Part shown: piece by piece, positions 12,295-24,830 of the stretch
How the letters are laid out: each line of letters opens with the position of its first letter
Position numbering within the stretch: position 1 is the stretch's first letter
DNA from: Ophiobolus disseminans
Lineage: Eukaryota > Ascomycota > Dothideomycetes > Pleosporales > Phaeosphaeriaceae
Direction: 5' to 3'
NCBI GenBank assembly: GCA_010093685.1
Contig: MU006230.1
Span: 329,870 to 393,869 of the forward strand
DNA: 64,000 nucleotides
Made by a program: the position numbers and the translations under genes
Notes under the pieces: generated by a model
Database searches by the model: none
The model's input: only the letters and a program-made list of their open reading frames with translations
Told to the model about the DNA's origin: nothing

Positions 12295-15041
12295 CTACCC
12301 CACAACAGTCACAGACTGCTGGACAACCAGATTCCTGCTGCTCCACCCCACATAGATAGTAAACGCTCCCTCGGGAATGAGCCATTGCTGGCTGATGATA
12401 TCCCAATAGCTCAGATCGCGGCGCATCAGCTCGAAATTGACGGTCTGCGTCTCGCCCGGCTTCAGGTGAACCTTTTCGAAGCCACGGAGTTGGCGGGGAG
12501 GCGTACCAGCTGGTGCGCTCGAGGGCAGACCAACGTACAACTGCGGGACAGCAGCGCCAGCGACGGGGCCAGAGTTGGTCACGGATACGGTGGCGTTGTA
12601 GAGGTGCGTCCAAAGTGCGGGGTTACCGCCAGGCTGGATGGGCAAGTCTTCAGGTTCCGAGGCGATGTTGCTGTCATGAGGTGACAGCCTCAGGTTGGAC
12701 ATGTTGAAAGTGGTGTATGAGAGTCCAAATCCGAACTCGTAGCGGACACTGATGTTCTTAGCGTCAAAGTAGCGGTAGTCGATTTCAAGCTTCTCATCAA
12801 ACCATGACTGCCAGTCGTCGAAACCAGTTGTGTTGATGGCAGTGGTAGGAGGAGCGTTGTAATCGGTGCCGTTCATTGCGATCGTGTATGGCAAGTGTCC
12901 AGATGGGTTCACATCTCCGTATAGCAAGTCAGTAAGCGAATTACCACTCTCCTGGCCTGGGAAGTGAGCAGCAAGGATCGCTGTCACGTTGGGATGGTCG
13001 GACCATGGGAGTGTGTTGATGCCGCTCGAGTGCGTGACCACCACTGTATTTTGGCAGAACGATGCGACACTCCTTACAACTTCGTCGCCATCCCAGTCTA
13101 AGCTAAGACTAGGACGATCCCCACCCTCCGCAGCCCAGGTCTTGAGCATGACGATACACACATCTGGCTGACCACGGGGGATCAACAGGGTGCTAATATT
13201 AGAAGCAGCGATCAGAGTGTTGTTCAACCAGTACTGGACGATGCCACCATCTTTCTTCGCACGGGCTTGCAAGGCCTGGAGGGGGGTGACAAGGTAGGTG
13301 AATTGGCCGGTACCACTGCCACCACCAGCAGTAAGCGTGCCAAACTCGTAGTCCTGCTGGTTGAGAACGCTACTCTCAGTTGGATCGCCAGCATCGTTGC
13401 CAAAAACAGCAATGTTCTTAGGAGCCTTAAGCGGTAGAGTACCGTTCCTATTCTTCAGAAGGACACCCGAAGCGGCGCCATGCTTGCGGATAAGTTCCCC
13501 ATGGTTGCCACGCACATCACGGGACCGTTCTCCAGTGAGCGTGAAATTGCGTACCCAGGTCGCGCGGGGCGAGAAGGTGTTCAAGTCTGCGCTCGATGGA
13601 TCCACAGACGGATAGTTTTGGTCCTGGTTGAGCCAGAAGTATGGTGTCATAATACGGACAATCATATCGTCAACACGGGAGACACTAAGGGAGCCGTTGT
13701 TTACGGCGATCGTAATGTTGCCACCGAAGAAAGATGGTACACCAAAGTTCAAGCCGTACGGGCCAAGAGTACCGGGCATGTTCATGTCCTTTACATGTCA
13801 GTCCTAGTCCAATCTATGGCAGAATGCATACTATCACTCACCAATCCAGCCTCAATAGCTGCGACACCAGTGTGTGTCGCGCCCCAATCCGACATGATGT
13901 AACCCTGGAAACCGAGCTCAGTCTTAAGTAGACCGTTCTGCGTGGCGGAATTCTGGCAGCCGTACGAGCCGTTTATCCTTTGGTATGAGCACATAACGCT
14001 GGCCGCCTTTGCCTTGATAGCATTCGCGAATGGCCACATGTACAGCTCGTGCATTGTGCGGTCGTCGAGATTTGATGAGACGGCGTTTGAAGTTTTGACT
14101 GTGGTGACGTTCCTGTCGTAGATGGGATTTCTTTGGATCTCCTGCTCGTTAGCAACCCAATGCTTGGCGCATGCCTGAACACCTGCGTCTTGGTGACCCG
14201 TGATAGTCTTCTCCATGGCAACACCAGAAAGATATGGATCCGAGGAGAATCCTTCCCAATTGCGGCCAGCATAGGCAGAACGGCCAAGTGGCCCAGAAAC
14301 CGGGCCAAGAGCAACGTGGGCGCCCTTGGCTTTGAACTCACGACCCATAGCTAGACCGCGCTCATACATGATAGCCTTATCCCAGGTAGCACCAATGCTG
14401 ATGCCAGCTGAAAAGACGCTGGCGTAGTCTGCTACACGAATGGCAAGGGGTCCATCATGGAGACAGAGGCCAGAGAAACCCAAACGAGGAATTGCCACGA
14501 TGTTTCCAACTAAAGATCCATGCACCAAGTCAGTGTATGTCTCAAATGCAATCCGTACATGGACATTACGCACCGCATGGCCCAGCCGTTCCGGTGGCCA
14601 TATCGGCCTTCTCTTCTATGGTGAGCTGGGCAACCCAAGCTCTTGCTTTGACAAGGGCAGCTTCCCAGCCGCCAACACCGGTGATATTCGCTAAGTTGTG
14701 TCAGCACTCAATTAATGAGACATGGACGTCTGGTGCTGTTCGCGCAGCTTCAAAATACTAAACAGCATCGCAAGATTGGGTGACATGCTCTAGGCATGAC
14801 TAAACTAGATACACATACGCGATGGGTAAAAAGCAGGCGATGAGCCATACTCGGTGAGAATGGTAGTATTGACTGTAGCAAGTCAGTGTCATCTTTTCAC
14901 AAAAAGTGTACATAGACGTTACGCACGGGGCTGGACGTATTGAAACGCATCTTCAGATCGGACAGCACTGAATGGGTCTTGGGCCCTGACTGCACCCAGC
15001 AGTGCAGAGCCTGCAAGCAATGAGGATAAAATGGCAGCCAT
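12295..15041 (-). CDS. Secreted GH3 beta-glucosidase
   Basis: Five exons: 14927-15041, 14819-14872, 14574-14690, 13842-14509, 12295-13788. All junctions are in phase, giving 815 residues, usual for the family. Residues 1-20 form a signal peptide ending AVRA before Q21. The GH3 N-terminal barrel holds LHDGPLAIR, the KHWVANEQE substrate-binding segment and the nucleophile motif GYIMSDWGATH. The second domain holds WAAEGGDRPSL, where the acid/base glutamate is expected. A fibronectin-III-like end (RQLRGFEKVHLKPGETQTV) closes the protein. It should hydrolyse terminal beta-linked glucose from cello-oligosaccharides or glucosides outside the cell. Numerous N-x-S/T sites fit secretion. Intron borders follow GTGCGT/GTATGT donors. 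Nothing looks damaged. Confidence 0.95.
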
Positions 15042-16748
15042 TGTTGATGAAGGCTGACTGGAGATCGGCTTGGGGTTCACTCAGTACTCCATACAGAGCC
15101 TTATATAATGCTCACTACATGATTCGATCCAGGCAGCGATTGCAACTAGCAAGCCATTGTACAATTTTATCCGGAGTTCGACCGATGCTATGGGGCCCAT
15201 TAACGTCACCAGAGGGCATGCCGACTAATGCCAAGAGAACAGTTGCAAGTCTTGCATATGCTTCGGTAGATGATGGCGGAATGATCTTCAATCGTTCATG
15301 GGTCGTGGAGATTGGCGGATAGTTTGGATCATCCTCGTGAAGCGTGCTGTCCCACGAAGGGATTCTGTAGACACCATAGAAGTGTATATCTGACATGTGG
15401 TCTACCCAAGGACCTTCTGCTTGGTACACGATCGTATGCAATGCGCGAAGTCGTGAGGATCTATGTCGGTTCGCATGCAGGTGCTGATCGGGCAAACGAT
15501 TCCGACTATAGCAGCGGGGAAGGCATGTTTACCGTGACGAAGCATAGCCCGATGTCGCCTCCAGAACGGCCTTTGAGCGGGGTGCATCAACACATCCAGT
15601 TTAGCGAACAGCGTCCTGGTGCTAACAAGGCAATTGAGAGTGTCGTGACGAGGCTCATGGCTGGTAAGATTTTTTTGGGCTTGAGCAAGGGTCGGCGGCA
15701 TCGTTGAAATTTAGCAAGCCTTCGTCGCAACTAAGCCCAAACAAGCATAGTGGCCGCATATTCCCCGCCTCGTTGATGTGGATCGACTGGGGTGCTCCAC
15801 ACTGGAGGCTGTTTTCCGCAGGTCAACTACGTCAGAACGCCCGAGGATTTGCCTGGAACGTGGTAAGAATGTGGGGATCGTGAGATGCAGTGGGTGTTGA
15901 GCAAGGTCCGGAAGGCTGCGGTTGGCTGACGGAAGTCGCAATGGCGTAGCCGGAGTTTTGCCAGATGCACGGCAACAACGAGACAACCCTGTGTGCTGTT
16001 GAAGAAAAAATTGAGAGCAAGCCACGTGTACCTACTTAACTTTGACTAGAAGTTTCGTCCTTCACGGCATCAAGTTCGGCTCATCGGTTATATCACGCCA
16101 ACGCCCCCAATAGCATAGGACAGGGTCCTCAAACTCAACATTCCGTTCAAAATGTGCTGATCGAAGATCTCATTGCAATATTCTTGAATACAACTCACAA
16201 ACATGCATCAAGCAAAACGACGCTGGAAGTGCATAGAGATGTGGTGGTAACGTAGGTAAGCGAGTCTAACTAAGATGAGCTAGAAGAAGACGAGGTGTTC
16301 GTGATGTTAGCGCCGTCAGCAGATCGCAGGAAGCCGTTCATGTTCGGAGGACCGTTGTTGGCGCGTAGAACGGGTCGGATCAGTCTCCGCATCGCCCAAC
16401 CAAGCGACCTTTCGTGCTGGAGAGACGCTGGCGAGGATCGTCACATCAACTGATCGTTGCAAATGTGACATGTTGCGATGGCGCTTTAGACAGAAGACAG
16501 GGTAAAGCGAATTGTTGGGATATGCAGAGAGCGAGAGTCGGGGTAACCGTGACGTACAATACAAGATGTGGAAGAGATAGATTAGCTAAGAGAAAAGAAA
16601 TCGTGAAGCGAGAAGAACGAGAACTAACTGTTGAATCAGTAGAGTATTAAGTATTGACCTTCCCAAGAGAACGCTAAGAAATCTAGAAGCAAATAACCCC
16701 CCCCCTACCCATCTATCCAGTTCCCTTCCCTCTGGCACCATTACAACT
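15042..16748. other. Intergenic stretch between the beta-glucosidase promoter and the ABC transporter 3' end
   Basis: It holds the beta-glucosidase promoter and the 3' region of the ABC gene (purine-rich tract near 16580-16630). Open frames here (for example 15711-16025 minus) show no motif. Confidence 0.5.
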
Positions 16749-19700
16749 CTATGCAGTCCCAGCATCCTTCTCCCCACTTCTCCCGCCCGGGTGCGCACCT
16801 TGCGCGGCAACGTCTGCCGCACCCTCACCTGCCTTCTCCGCCGTACCTTTAGCCTTCGCGCCCTTCTTCGTCTTGTGAAACTTGGCCGTGATAGATTTGA
16901 GATTTGCAACGCGGAAGAGCCAGTAGGTGAGCACCGCGATGAAGACGTTGAATGCAATGAAGGCGAAAATGATACCAAAGTTCCTCCACCGTTGATCGAA
17001 CGAGATCATAGAGCCGGCAAGAAACTGGTCGCTGTTTGATAGCGAGCAGTACTCGCAGCTGGAAAGAGAACCGGGGTTCTGGATCACGCCGCCCGCAGCG
17101 GATGCGTAGTCTTCCAGGTACTGACCGCAGGTTTGGCCGCTTGGCGGGTCGAAAACAGAGATTTCGCTAGCGGAACACACGACTTCGCGGCCTGAAAGCA
17201 TGGTGGCTACGAGACCGCCAATCCAATATGTAAAGGGCCTAGTTTAGGATTAGCTTTATCAAGAGAGGCTGGTATGGTGGGGTTGACTTACGATACGCGA
17301 TACATGAAGAGCCAGAACCCGGGCAATTGGCTTGGGGGTTGCAGGACACCGTTGAACAAGATGCTCATGAGTGTCAGGAGAGAGACAATTCCAGATGCAG
17401 TTTCGGCGTTCGGTAGCGCAGCGATTGTCATGCTTGCGAATGTCGAGGTGTAGATCAACAACTGAATAGCGTACAGCAGGACAAGACCCTGGCGTTCTCC
17501 GGATTGGTTGGCGCCGACGACAGGGTAGTAGAAGCAGGCGAAGGTAAGGATACCAGCGAAAATACCGTACGGGATCTCCACGACGATATTGGCGATCATA
17601 AAGGCAACCCAAGAGTATGCTTTGCTCGGACGCTCGCGAGATTCGTAGAGAGAGCGTTGCGTGATGAACAACGGCTGGATCTGCTGGACCAGGGAAGAGA
17701 AGATGGTGGTCAACATGAAGGCCGAGAAGATGATCGTCTGCATACCCGCCTGTGTTGAGTCGGCCGAGAAGAATGAAAATCCAATGAACAAAGACGCGAC
17801 AGCACACAGAGCGAACTTGGCGATCACGTAGCTCGGCATCCTCCAGTACTGCTGGAACACTCGGTATGTGCACTCCCAGATCTGCGTGCCAATGGGCATA
17901 GCATACGCGCCACCACCGGTCTCCTTAGCAATGTCGAGGCTCTCGTGTTGTTTCTCTTGGTGCAGTTGATCGATTTGTCGTTGAACCTCCTGCAAATAAT
18001 CGCTTGACTTCCAGACATCGAACCACTCTTTGCCTTCGTCATTCCTACCGGCGTTGACGATTTCGAGCATGTACTCGGCGGGGTTCTCTTCTTTACCGCA
18101 CTTGCGGCCTCCGTGGTTCTCAAAGTAGTTCAGGAGCTTCTGTGAGTTTTCGCCGACTTCGCCGAAGTAGACAGTCTTACCACCTTTGGCGAGGAAGAGG
18201 AGGCGGTCGAACTCTTGGAAGAGGATCGCACTTGGCTGATGGATGGTGCACAGGATGGCTTGGCCTGCGGAGGATAGCTTCTTCAGGAAAGAAATGATAG
18301 ACCACGAACTCTGCACTGGTGTTAGTAGGTGTGGTTACTGGGGCAGCCAGGACGTCTTCAACGATTTCACGGTTCTCTTATGAAAACATCGCAAAGTGTT
18401 GAAAACTTTCCAGCTGCATAAGAAGGCACTTACCTGACTGTCAAGACCCGATGTAGGCTCGTCAAGGAAAAGAAGAAGCTTCGGCTTCGCAGCAAGTTCG
18501 ACACCAATGGTAAGCAGCTTGCGTTGCTCAACGTTCAAGCCTTCACCAGGGACACCAACAACAGCGTTCGCAAAGTCGCTCATGTTGAGCATCTTGATGA
18601 CCTCTTCGACATAGTCGTATTTCTCCTTCTTGCTGACCGTCTTTGGTTGACGTAGCATAGCCGAGAACTGGAGGGACTCGCGGACGGTAGCAGTCTCAAG
18701 ATGGAGATCCCTATAAAGGTTAGTGATGCACATGTGAAAGGTTTGGATTGGCTTACTGTTGTTGAACGTAACCTGTAGATCGCTGGAAGGCAGGGTCGAG
18801 AGGCTTTCCGTTGACGAACATGTCTCCTGTGATGACTCCCATTGTCGTTCGCTGCGCGAGAACATCAAGCAAGGTCGTCTTACCAGCACCAGACACACCC
18901 ATCAGGGCAGTCATAGTGCCGGGCTTCACAAAACCTGAGACGTGATCAAGCAGTCGGCGTGGTTCTCCCTTGATCTCAATGTCGTAAACCACATCTCTCC
19001 AAGTGAAGATACCCTTTTGCTCCTCAATAGCACTGACATCGCCAGCACCACCGGTTTCGCCAGCAGTAGCGGCTCCATTCGACTCCTCATCGGCAGCCTT
19101 CTTACCGTCCTGTTGTAGGTAAGCTGGAACATGTCCGCGCTGGAAAACAAGTTGCTCAGCGGTGTTGGTAGTGGTCGAGTTGATCTCGACGGCGATGAAG
19201 TAGGTAACCATGAAGAAGATTAAGAATGCCCAAAGAATGCCAAAATTCTCCAAGTTGAGACACCAAGTTAGCAAATGCCTCTAATATAATCGAAAAGGGG
19301 GAATTCTTACCCTCCAGACATGTGACCATTGATACTGGTACGACACTTGAATGAATGTGTCGCCCGAGACAAAAGTCTGACCAGCAACGGCACCTGGGCT
19401 GTTACAGATGAACGAGTTGCCAGAGGTGCTATAACCAGGACCCGTCGGTATGAACTGGTCGCAGGGAAAGTTAACACCGTGGAATTCATTGGCCACTAGA
19501 ATCTCGAATGCGTAAAAGATGGGATTGATCCATCGAATCCAGGCAAAGTACACGGGCATCTCCGGAATGCGAATGGCAAAACCAGTGTATATGACCAAGA
19601 CCAGGACGAGTACACCAGCTCCAGCCATCGCCTGCGATGCGGTTTGCGTGACTGCGGCTGTTGTTCGAAAGATTGCAGCCATGATGAAGGTTGCCTGAGG

Positions 19701-22202
19701 TAGTCAGCGTTTGGTTCATATCAAGATAGCATTAGGGGATTCTCACCATGTATGTTACCACAAAGAACAAGAAAAATTGACCAGGTGTATACCGTAACTG
19801 CGCGAGAAAGTACAACACAATGTTAAACACCGTTGCTTGCACGAACTTGACCGGTATGTCGGCTACAATACCTGCTATAGCCTCAGTTGCAGGATGATAG
19901 AATGCGTAAGAGTTGTGCTTTTCGACGATTGGCCTTTGCGAATACAATCCGCTGATCTCTCCAATGGCCGTGAGTGCGTTGAACAAGATTGCCAGAAAAA
20001 GGACCGATCCACGACCTTGGAGGGACGAGGAACCTTGAGAGTGGCCGAAATAGATAGAACCAACGATAAGAGCGATGAACACATTAAGGCCTGCTTGTGT
20101 AGCCGTCGACGCGACGTCACCCCAAATACGTTGGTAAGCGCGCCTTGTGTTGAGCTTGACTTGCATGGGAACACTGAGTAGGTATGGAGACTTTGGACGG
20201 GCGTGCTTGGCCTGGATGAAGTTCTTCTGTTCTCTCAGCTGATTGAGAGTCGAATGCTCATCAATCGGATACTCCTGTTCGAAGTCGTTGATCTCTTCGA
20301 GCAAATTCTTGTACTCCTGCGAATCGCGCCAGTACTTCTCAAACTCTTCGGGAGTGCGGGGGACCCTGTTATCCATGCCTTCTTTGGCTTGACGCTCTGA
20401 GGGGTTGGTAACAGCAGTCAGGAAGTCGCCGGTCGTTTGCCTCGGTGGACAGTACCAGCCTTGACGTTCAAAGTAGGCTTTGGCCATGTCGGCGGGCCCG
20501 AAGTAGATTTGACGGCCTTCGTAGAGAACGGCGGCTTTGTCGAATTGATCGTATACACTCTGAGAGGCCTGGTAGATGGCCACGGCGGCGGCACCTTCAG
20601 TCAAGTCGGATCCAACTCGGAGTGCCTGGATACTACTTAGTATTGTCATAGTAATAATCAATGCTCAAACACACCTTGACAAACTTCAGGGCTGTCGCCG
20701 AATCAAGACCGCGCGTCGAGTTATCCCAAGCTGCGAGTGGAGAACCAGCCAGTAACATCTCTGCGACTGAGACACGCTTTCTCTCTCCACCAGACACACC
20801 TCGGACGAAGTCATTGCCAACCTTTGTATTATATGTATGGCTCAAGCCGAGGACTGCCATGACAACCTTAGTCAGAAAGCCTGAGAATTCGTTGCGAGAA
20901 ACACCCATTGGTCGATTCGAAGGGGTTCTGAGCGCGGCGGCGTGCTCCAGCGTTTGGCCCACTGTCAGATGGGGGAAATGTTTGTCGACCCTGAAGATGA
21001 GCATATGAAGTCAGTATTGTCTCACGTACGGTTGATACATTCAGGTTGACTTACTCAGCGCTGTAAACTGCTTCTCCTTTGAACTCTTTCATCATCCTTT
21101 CTTGCGAAATACCGTTGTAGTGGATAACGGACTCGTCCGTATCCAGCCCATGCAACTCACCCGTAATAGCTTTCAACAGTGTGCTGCAACCACTACCCGG
21201 GCGACCCAGAACAACACAAAGCTCGCCAGCCTTGATGATGCCGTCGAAACTGTGAAGGATCTGCTTGCGGTCACCCTTACCGAAAAATTCTCCAAGACGG
21301 AACGGTGTCATGGGAATGTCGGCGACGGTCTTCTGCAGCTGGAGGGCCTTTCCAGATCCGAATATATTCAAGTTTCTGTAAACAACAGATAACCGCTTGA
21401 CCTGGATGCCCTCGCCTTCCAACTGTTGTCGAAACATGTGCAAAAATTTCTGGAGGTCGAATGAGTCGCTGGCAGGGTCTACAGTGGCATCTCCTGGTTG
21501 GGCAACGCTCATGTGCCGGGTGATGTTCTGAGATTGGGTGGTGAAGATGCGTTGAAGCTCCCGTCGGCCCTCATCGTCGATCTCAGAGCGCGTAGCTCGA
21601 CGTTGAAGTGCGGCGCCATGATGCTCATCGGTTGACGATCGATCAAGCAATGATGATTCTCGCCGCTTCTTTGACTTTTCACCATTGGAGCCATATCTTG
21701 TCGACGAGCCGCTGGAGCTTGACGACTCCGTCTTCTCAAGAGGAACCACTTCTTCAACTGCCTGTGTGCTGCTGGATTGTACCTGCTCTGGTTGTGCAGT
21801 GTTGCTTCCAAATAGCCCAGCACCACTGGATTGTAGCTGTTCTGACTGTGTGGCATTATTTCCCAACAGTCCAGCACCAGACACACTCCGACTCGTTGAC
21901 GAAGACTGATGTGTACGGTTTTCGGTGGCAGGGAACACACCGTATGAAGCCCTTGTTACAGGCGACAAGGGCGTAGCTGTATGGTCATCGTGCTCACAAA
22001 AAAGCCCAAGTTGGTCGACGGCTCTAGTCTCATGACCGTCTGGGAAGTACGTCGTCCTGCCGGAAGAGGTGCGGTAGATGCCGTCAGAGTGGTCGTTGTT
22101 GGTGTTATTAGTTGTTGTGGACTGAGTTTGTTGGGTAGAGGTATATGCGGTTGTGCTCGTGGTGTGATGGCTTTCAGACGTTGTTCGGGTGAAGTCAGCC
22201 AT
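16749..22202 (-). CDS. Full-size PDR-type ABC transporter (ABCG family)
   Basis: Eight exons: 21055-22202, 20675-20990, 19747-20625, 19311-19694, 18757-19247, 18434-18710, 17292-18310, 16749-17238. Every junction is in phase, giving 1667 residues. Order is NBD1, membrane domain 1, NBD2, membrane domain 2. NBD1 has the PDR-type Walker A with Cys instead of Lys (GRPGSGCSTLLK, near residue 333), signature VSGGERKR and WDNSTRGLDSAT. NBD2 has normal Walker A GVSGAGKTTLL, the degenerate signature LNVEQRKL and Walker B LLLFLDEPTSGLDSQ. This asymmetry is typical of Pdr5/Cdr1 relatives, plasma-membrane exporters of azoles, plant toxins and lipids. The N-terminus before NBD1 is about 140-150 residues longer than I would expect and rich in Ser, Thr, Gln and Asn. 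The gene seems fully intact. Confidence 0.95.
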
Positions 22203-23720
22203 GATCGCTGGTAAATCGCTGTACCCGAAAACAACAGTGTGTGCAACTACAACATGGAACCGCCATTGTTATCTATTATTCTCAGCCGAGCCTTTCAAAG
22301 ATTGAGTTTGCGTCGTCATTACATTCGGATCGCGGAACGGTTGGGTGTCCGGGGTTAGCCTAGCTGCTGACTTCGGACGAATGTTAGGTGGAGAGTTCCT
22401 TTGTGACTGATAGGGCGATCTCAAGCGTCCTATGGCGCTATTGCGGACGATCAGAGATTAGGGGCACGATTCCGAGGCTTAACCTTGCATGGTCGATCCA
22501 GACCACCCTTGAACAGCACTAGAAAGCATAATTTCATAAGCCAAGACTGACAACAGTGTAGGCAAGCTATGACGTCGTAATCGTTGAGGGCGGATGGTCC
22601 GGAGTAACGAACGTGTGTTTATCCTGCAAGATAAGATCATTGGAACTACTGTGCCTTGGGTGAAGACAGTACAGTCAGGAATACTGCAATCGTCACCCCG
22701 AAAAGGCAAAATTGGAGGATCAACAGCTAGGCGACGCGATGCAGATCACAGGTTGCAAACATGGATGACGATCGGCTGCAATTGCCTGCAATGGGGAGTC
22801 TTGGCGCTTAGGTCAGCGGGAAGGACCGAAAAGCTAGGCTCAAATTTACGATCATCCTGACTCGTACGAAGTCACTTCTTGGACGAACAACGGTCGTTCC
22901 CGGTAGCATCCGAACCTTCCGGACGACTTAAGGAGAGGCGCAGTTCGGTCTGTTGAAGACATTCATGGAGCCTGCAACGTCATAATTCCGCTCCTCCGTG
23001 CTTGAGGACGGAGATTCGGAAAGTATGCGAGTGCGAAAACCCCTATTCCGTCTCCACTCACACACGATATACGGCGGGCCGAATCAACGGTGGATGCTTA
23101 TGTATGCGCCGATGGTACGTTATGAAAGAGTCCTGAGTCGACTCAATCAGCTCAAAATCAACGCTGAGCCACTCTGGGTCGAATCAGTCAGCTCAAGATC
23201 GACTCTGAGCCACTATGAGTCGAATCAGATAATTGAGTGAGCGAGTCGACTCTCTCTAGTACCGAACATGAGAGACTTATGAGTTAAACGTGAGTTGACT
23301 CTTTTGAATCCTGAGTCGGCTCATTTTCGAATCTTACCCCAACATATATGGAAGAGACAAACTTCGGCATCACGGAACTGTTGCACCAACAAGAACATGG
23401 CAATGCGTGCCTGATATTGGTATTGCAGCCTAATTGACTACGCATGCACTCGTACCAGCAGCCAAATGGGTCGAAAGTGAATCCGCCTCGTGCCTGTGCT
23501 TCAATGTTGTCGCGTAGGGTCCAACTTCGGTTCTACCTTGTCTCATTAACAATGTCTTCATCAGCTTGCAAAGGGAGCGAGCATTCGATGTTTCAAAGTC
23601 TGAGATGGACTGACCTCGACGTTACATATTCCAACGCATGCGACATCTTTACGCTGAGCTCCCGGCGCTGCTTGGTAGCCGTGTGAGGATCCTGTTCGTG
23701 GACATGGTTCAGTCCACGCC
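22203..23720. other. ABC transporter promoter and TIP41 3' flank
   Basis: No gene seen. It includes the tandem repeat at 23148-23229 and several GAGTCGACTC-like palindromes at 23134-23325, which could be bZIP-type binding sites. Confidence 0.5.
23148..23229. repeat. Two-copy 41-bp tandem repeat
   Basis: Copies 23148-23188 and 23189-23229 abut exactly and differ at about 6 of 41 positions, mostly C/T and G/A changes. Each begins CAGCTCAA and ends GTCGAATCAG. Flanking DNA carries further TGAGTCGACTCA-like motifs at about 23134-23144, 23243-23252, 23291-23301 and 23312-23322. Confidence 0.8.
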
Positions 23721-24686
23721 TCATCGCAGCCTCAGTCCCTCCAGACTCTTCTCCACTACTGGTATATGCTCCGCCAGACGGTTTGGGTCGCGCATGATAG
23801 CGAGTACATCCTCTTTCCGGCCCGCAAGCTTCTTGCGCACTTCCTCGTATGGCGCTTCTCGTGCAGTGTACTCCCTTATGACTTCATCTGTCCCGAACTC
23901 GACGTAGACTCGCGTGTCGCGTATTCGGAACACCACATCGTCCAGTCGCATGAAGAAGCGTACAAGCAGCAGCAGTCGCGCAGGCATGACTCGTATCTTG
24001 CAAGACAGCATTGCAATGCCATTGTCAGCCAGCTCGTCCTCGTAGAGCATGACCTCATCGAAGAAGTGTATCGGGTCTGGGCGCTTGAGCAGCTCGAGTG
24101 GTATGGACGTTTCGCTCGGTTGGAAAGCGGGTGTCTCTGGCGTCGAGCCCTTGTAGTCTGTGCTGTATGACCAATCGAAGGGCTTCACCACTTCTTTGAT
24201 GTCCTCGAACTGCTTTTGTCGGTTCTGCTGCCACTCCTTCGAGTAGGACACTTTGAACATCTTCTCGCCCGTCTTGTCCACGCGGTCGAGCGCGTCGAAG
24301 GCGTTAAACTCGATGTACCATCCGCTCTGCGCATGTTCGATGCGCGTGAAATTGTCTCCGAATATCATCTCCGGCGGTGTAATCCCGAGCTTCTTGGTCA
24401 TTTCTTCTATAGGCGCAGCCTTGAGGATAGGCAGCTTGCGCGTGGTGATCTTGAAGCTGCCTTTTGTGATGGAGGTGTCAGCGCGCCCGGGGGCGACCGT
24501 GTCGGCGGGTGCTCCATCGAGCGACATCCTGTTCGAATCGCGATAGGGACGGTTGTAAGTAGTGGCAGTGATTATTTTTGAGACAGGCGCAGGGTAGCGC
24601 GGGGTTGGCGTTCCGTGTGGGGTGGATCGGAGCATCGAGGTGGAGGCGCCGATGGCTGTTCCCTTAGCAACGCCGCTTGTTTGCAT
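23721..24686 (-). CDS. TIP41: TIP41-family regulator of PP2A-like phosphatase / TOR signalling
   Basis: Single-exon gene, 321 residues from ATG 24686. The N-terminal 90 residues are variable. Then follow LGITPPEMIFGDN, the FDWSYSTDYKGS motif, the family hallmark HFFDEVMLYEDELADNGIAML and VRFFMRLDDVVFRIRDTRVY. These define TIP41-like proteins, which in yeast bind Tap42 and act on type 2A-related phosphatases downstream of TOR; here the role is inferred from family only. The gene is divergent from the Aurora kinase gene, with 144 bp between the two ATGs, so the two share one promoter region. Confidence 0.93.
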   Translation of the reverse strand: MQTSGVAKGTAIGASTSMLRSTPHGTPTPRYPAPVSKIITATTYNRPYRDSNRMSLDGAPADTVAPGRADTSITKGSFKITTRKLPILKAAPIEEMTKKLGITPPEMIFGDNFTRIEHAQSGWYIEFNAFDALDRVDKTGEKMFKVSYSKEWQQNRQKQFEDIKEVVKPFDWSYSTDYKGSTPETPAFQPSETSIPLELLKRPDPIHFFDEVMLYEDELADNGIAMLSCKIRVMPARLLLLVRFFMRLDDVVFRIRDTRVYVEFGTDEVIREYTAREAPYEEVRKKLAGRKEDVLAIMRDPNRLAEHIPVVEKSLEGLRLR

Positions 24687-24830
24687 CAACCCTGGCTGAG
24701 GCGAGCCATGTCCAACATCCCCTCACTTCAGTCAGACGCAGGACATCGGCCATCACCAACAACAGCTTGTCGCTGTCGCTTCTTGAGCTTCTACTTTCCA
24801 GCCTTCGTTAATCGTTTCATTCTCAGCATC

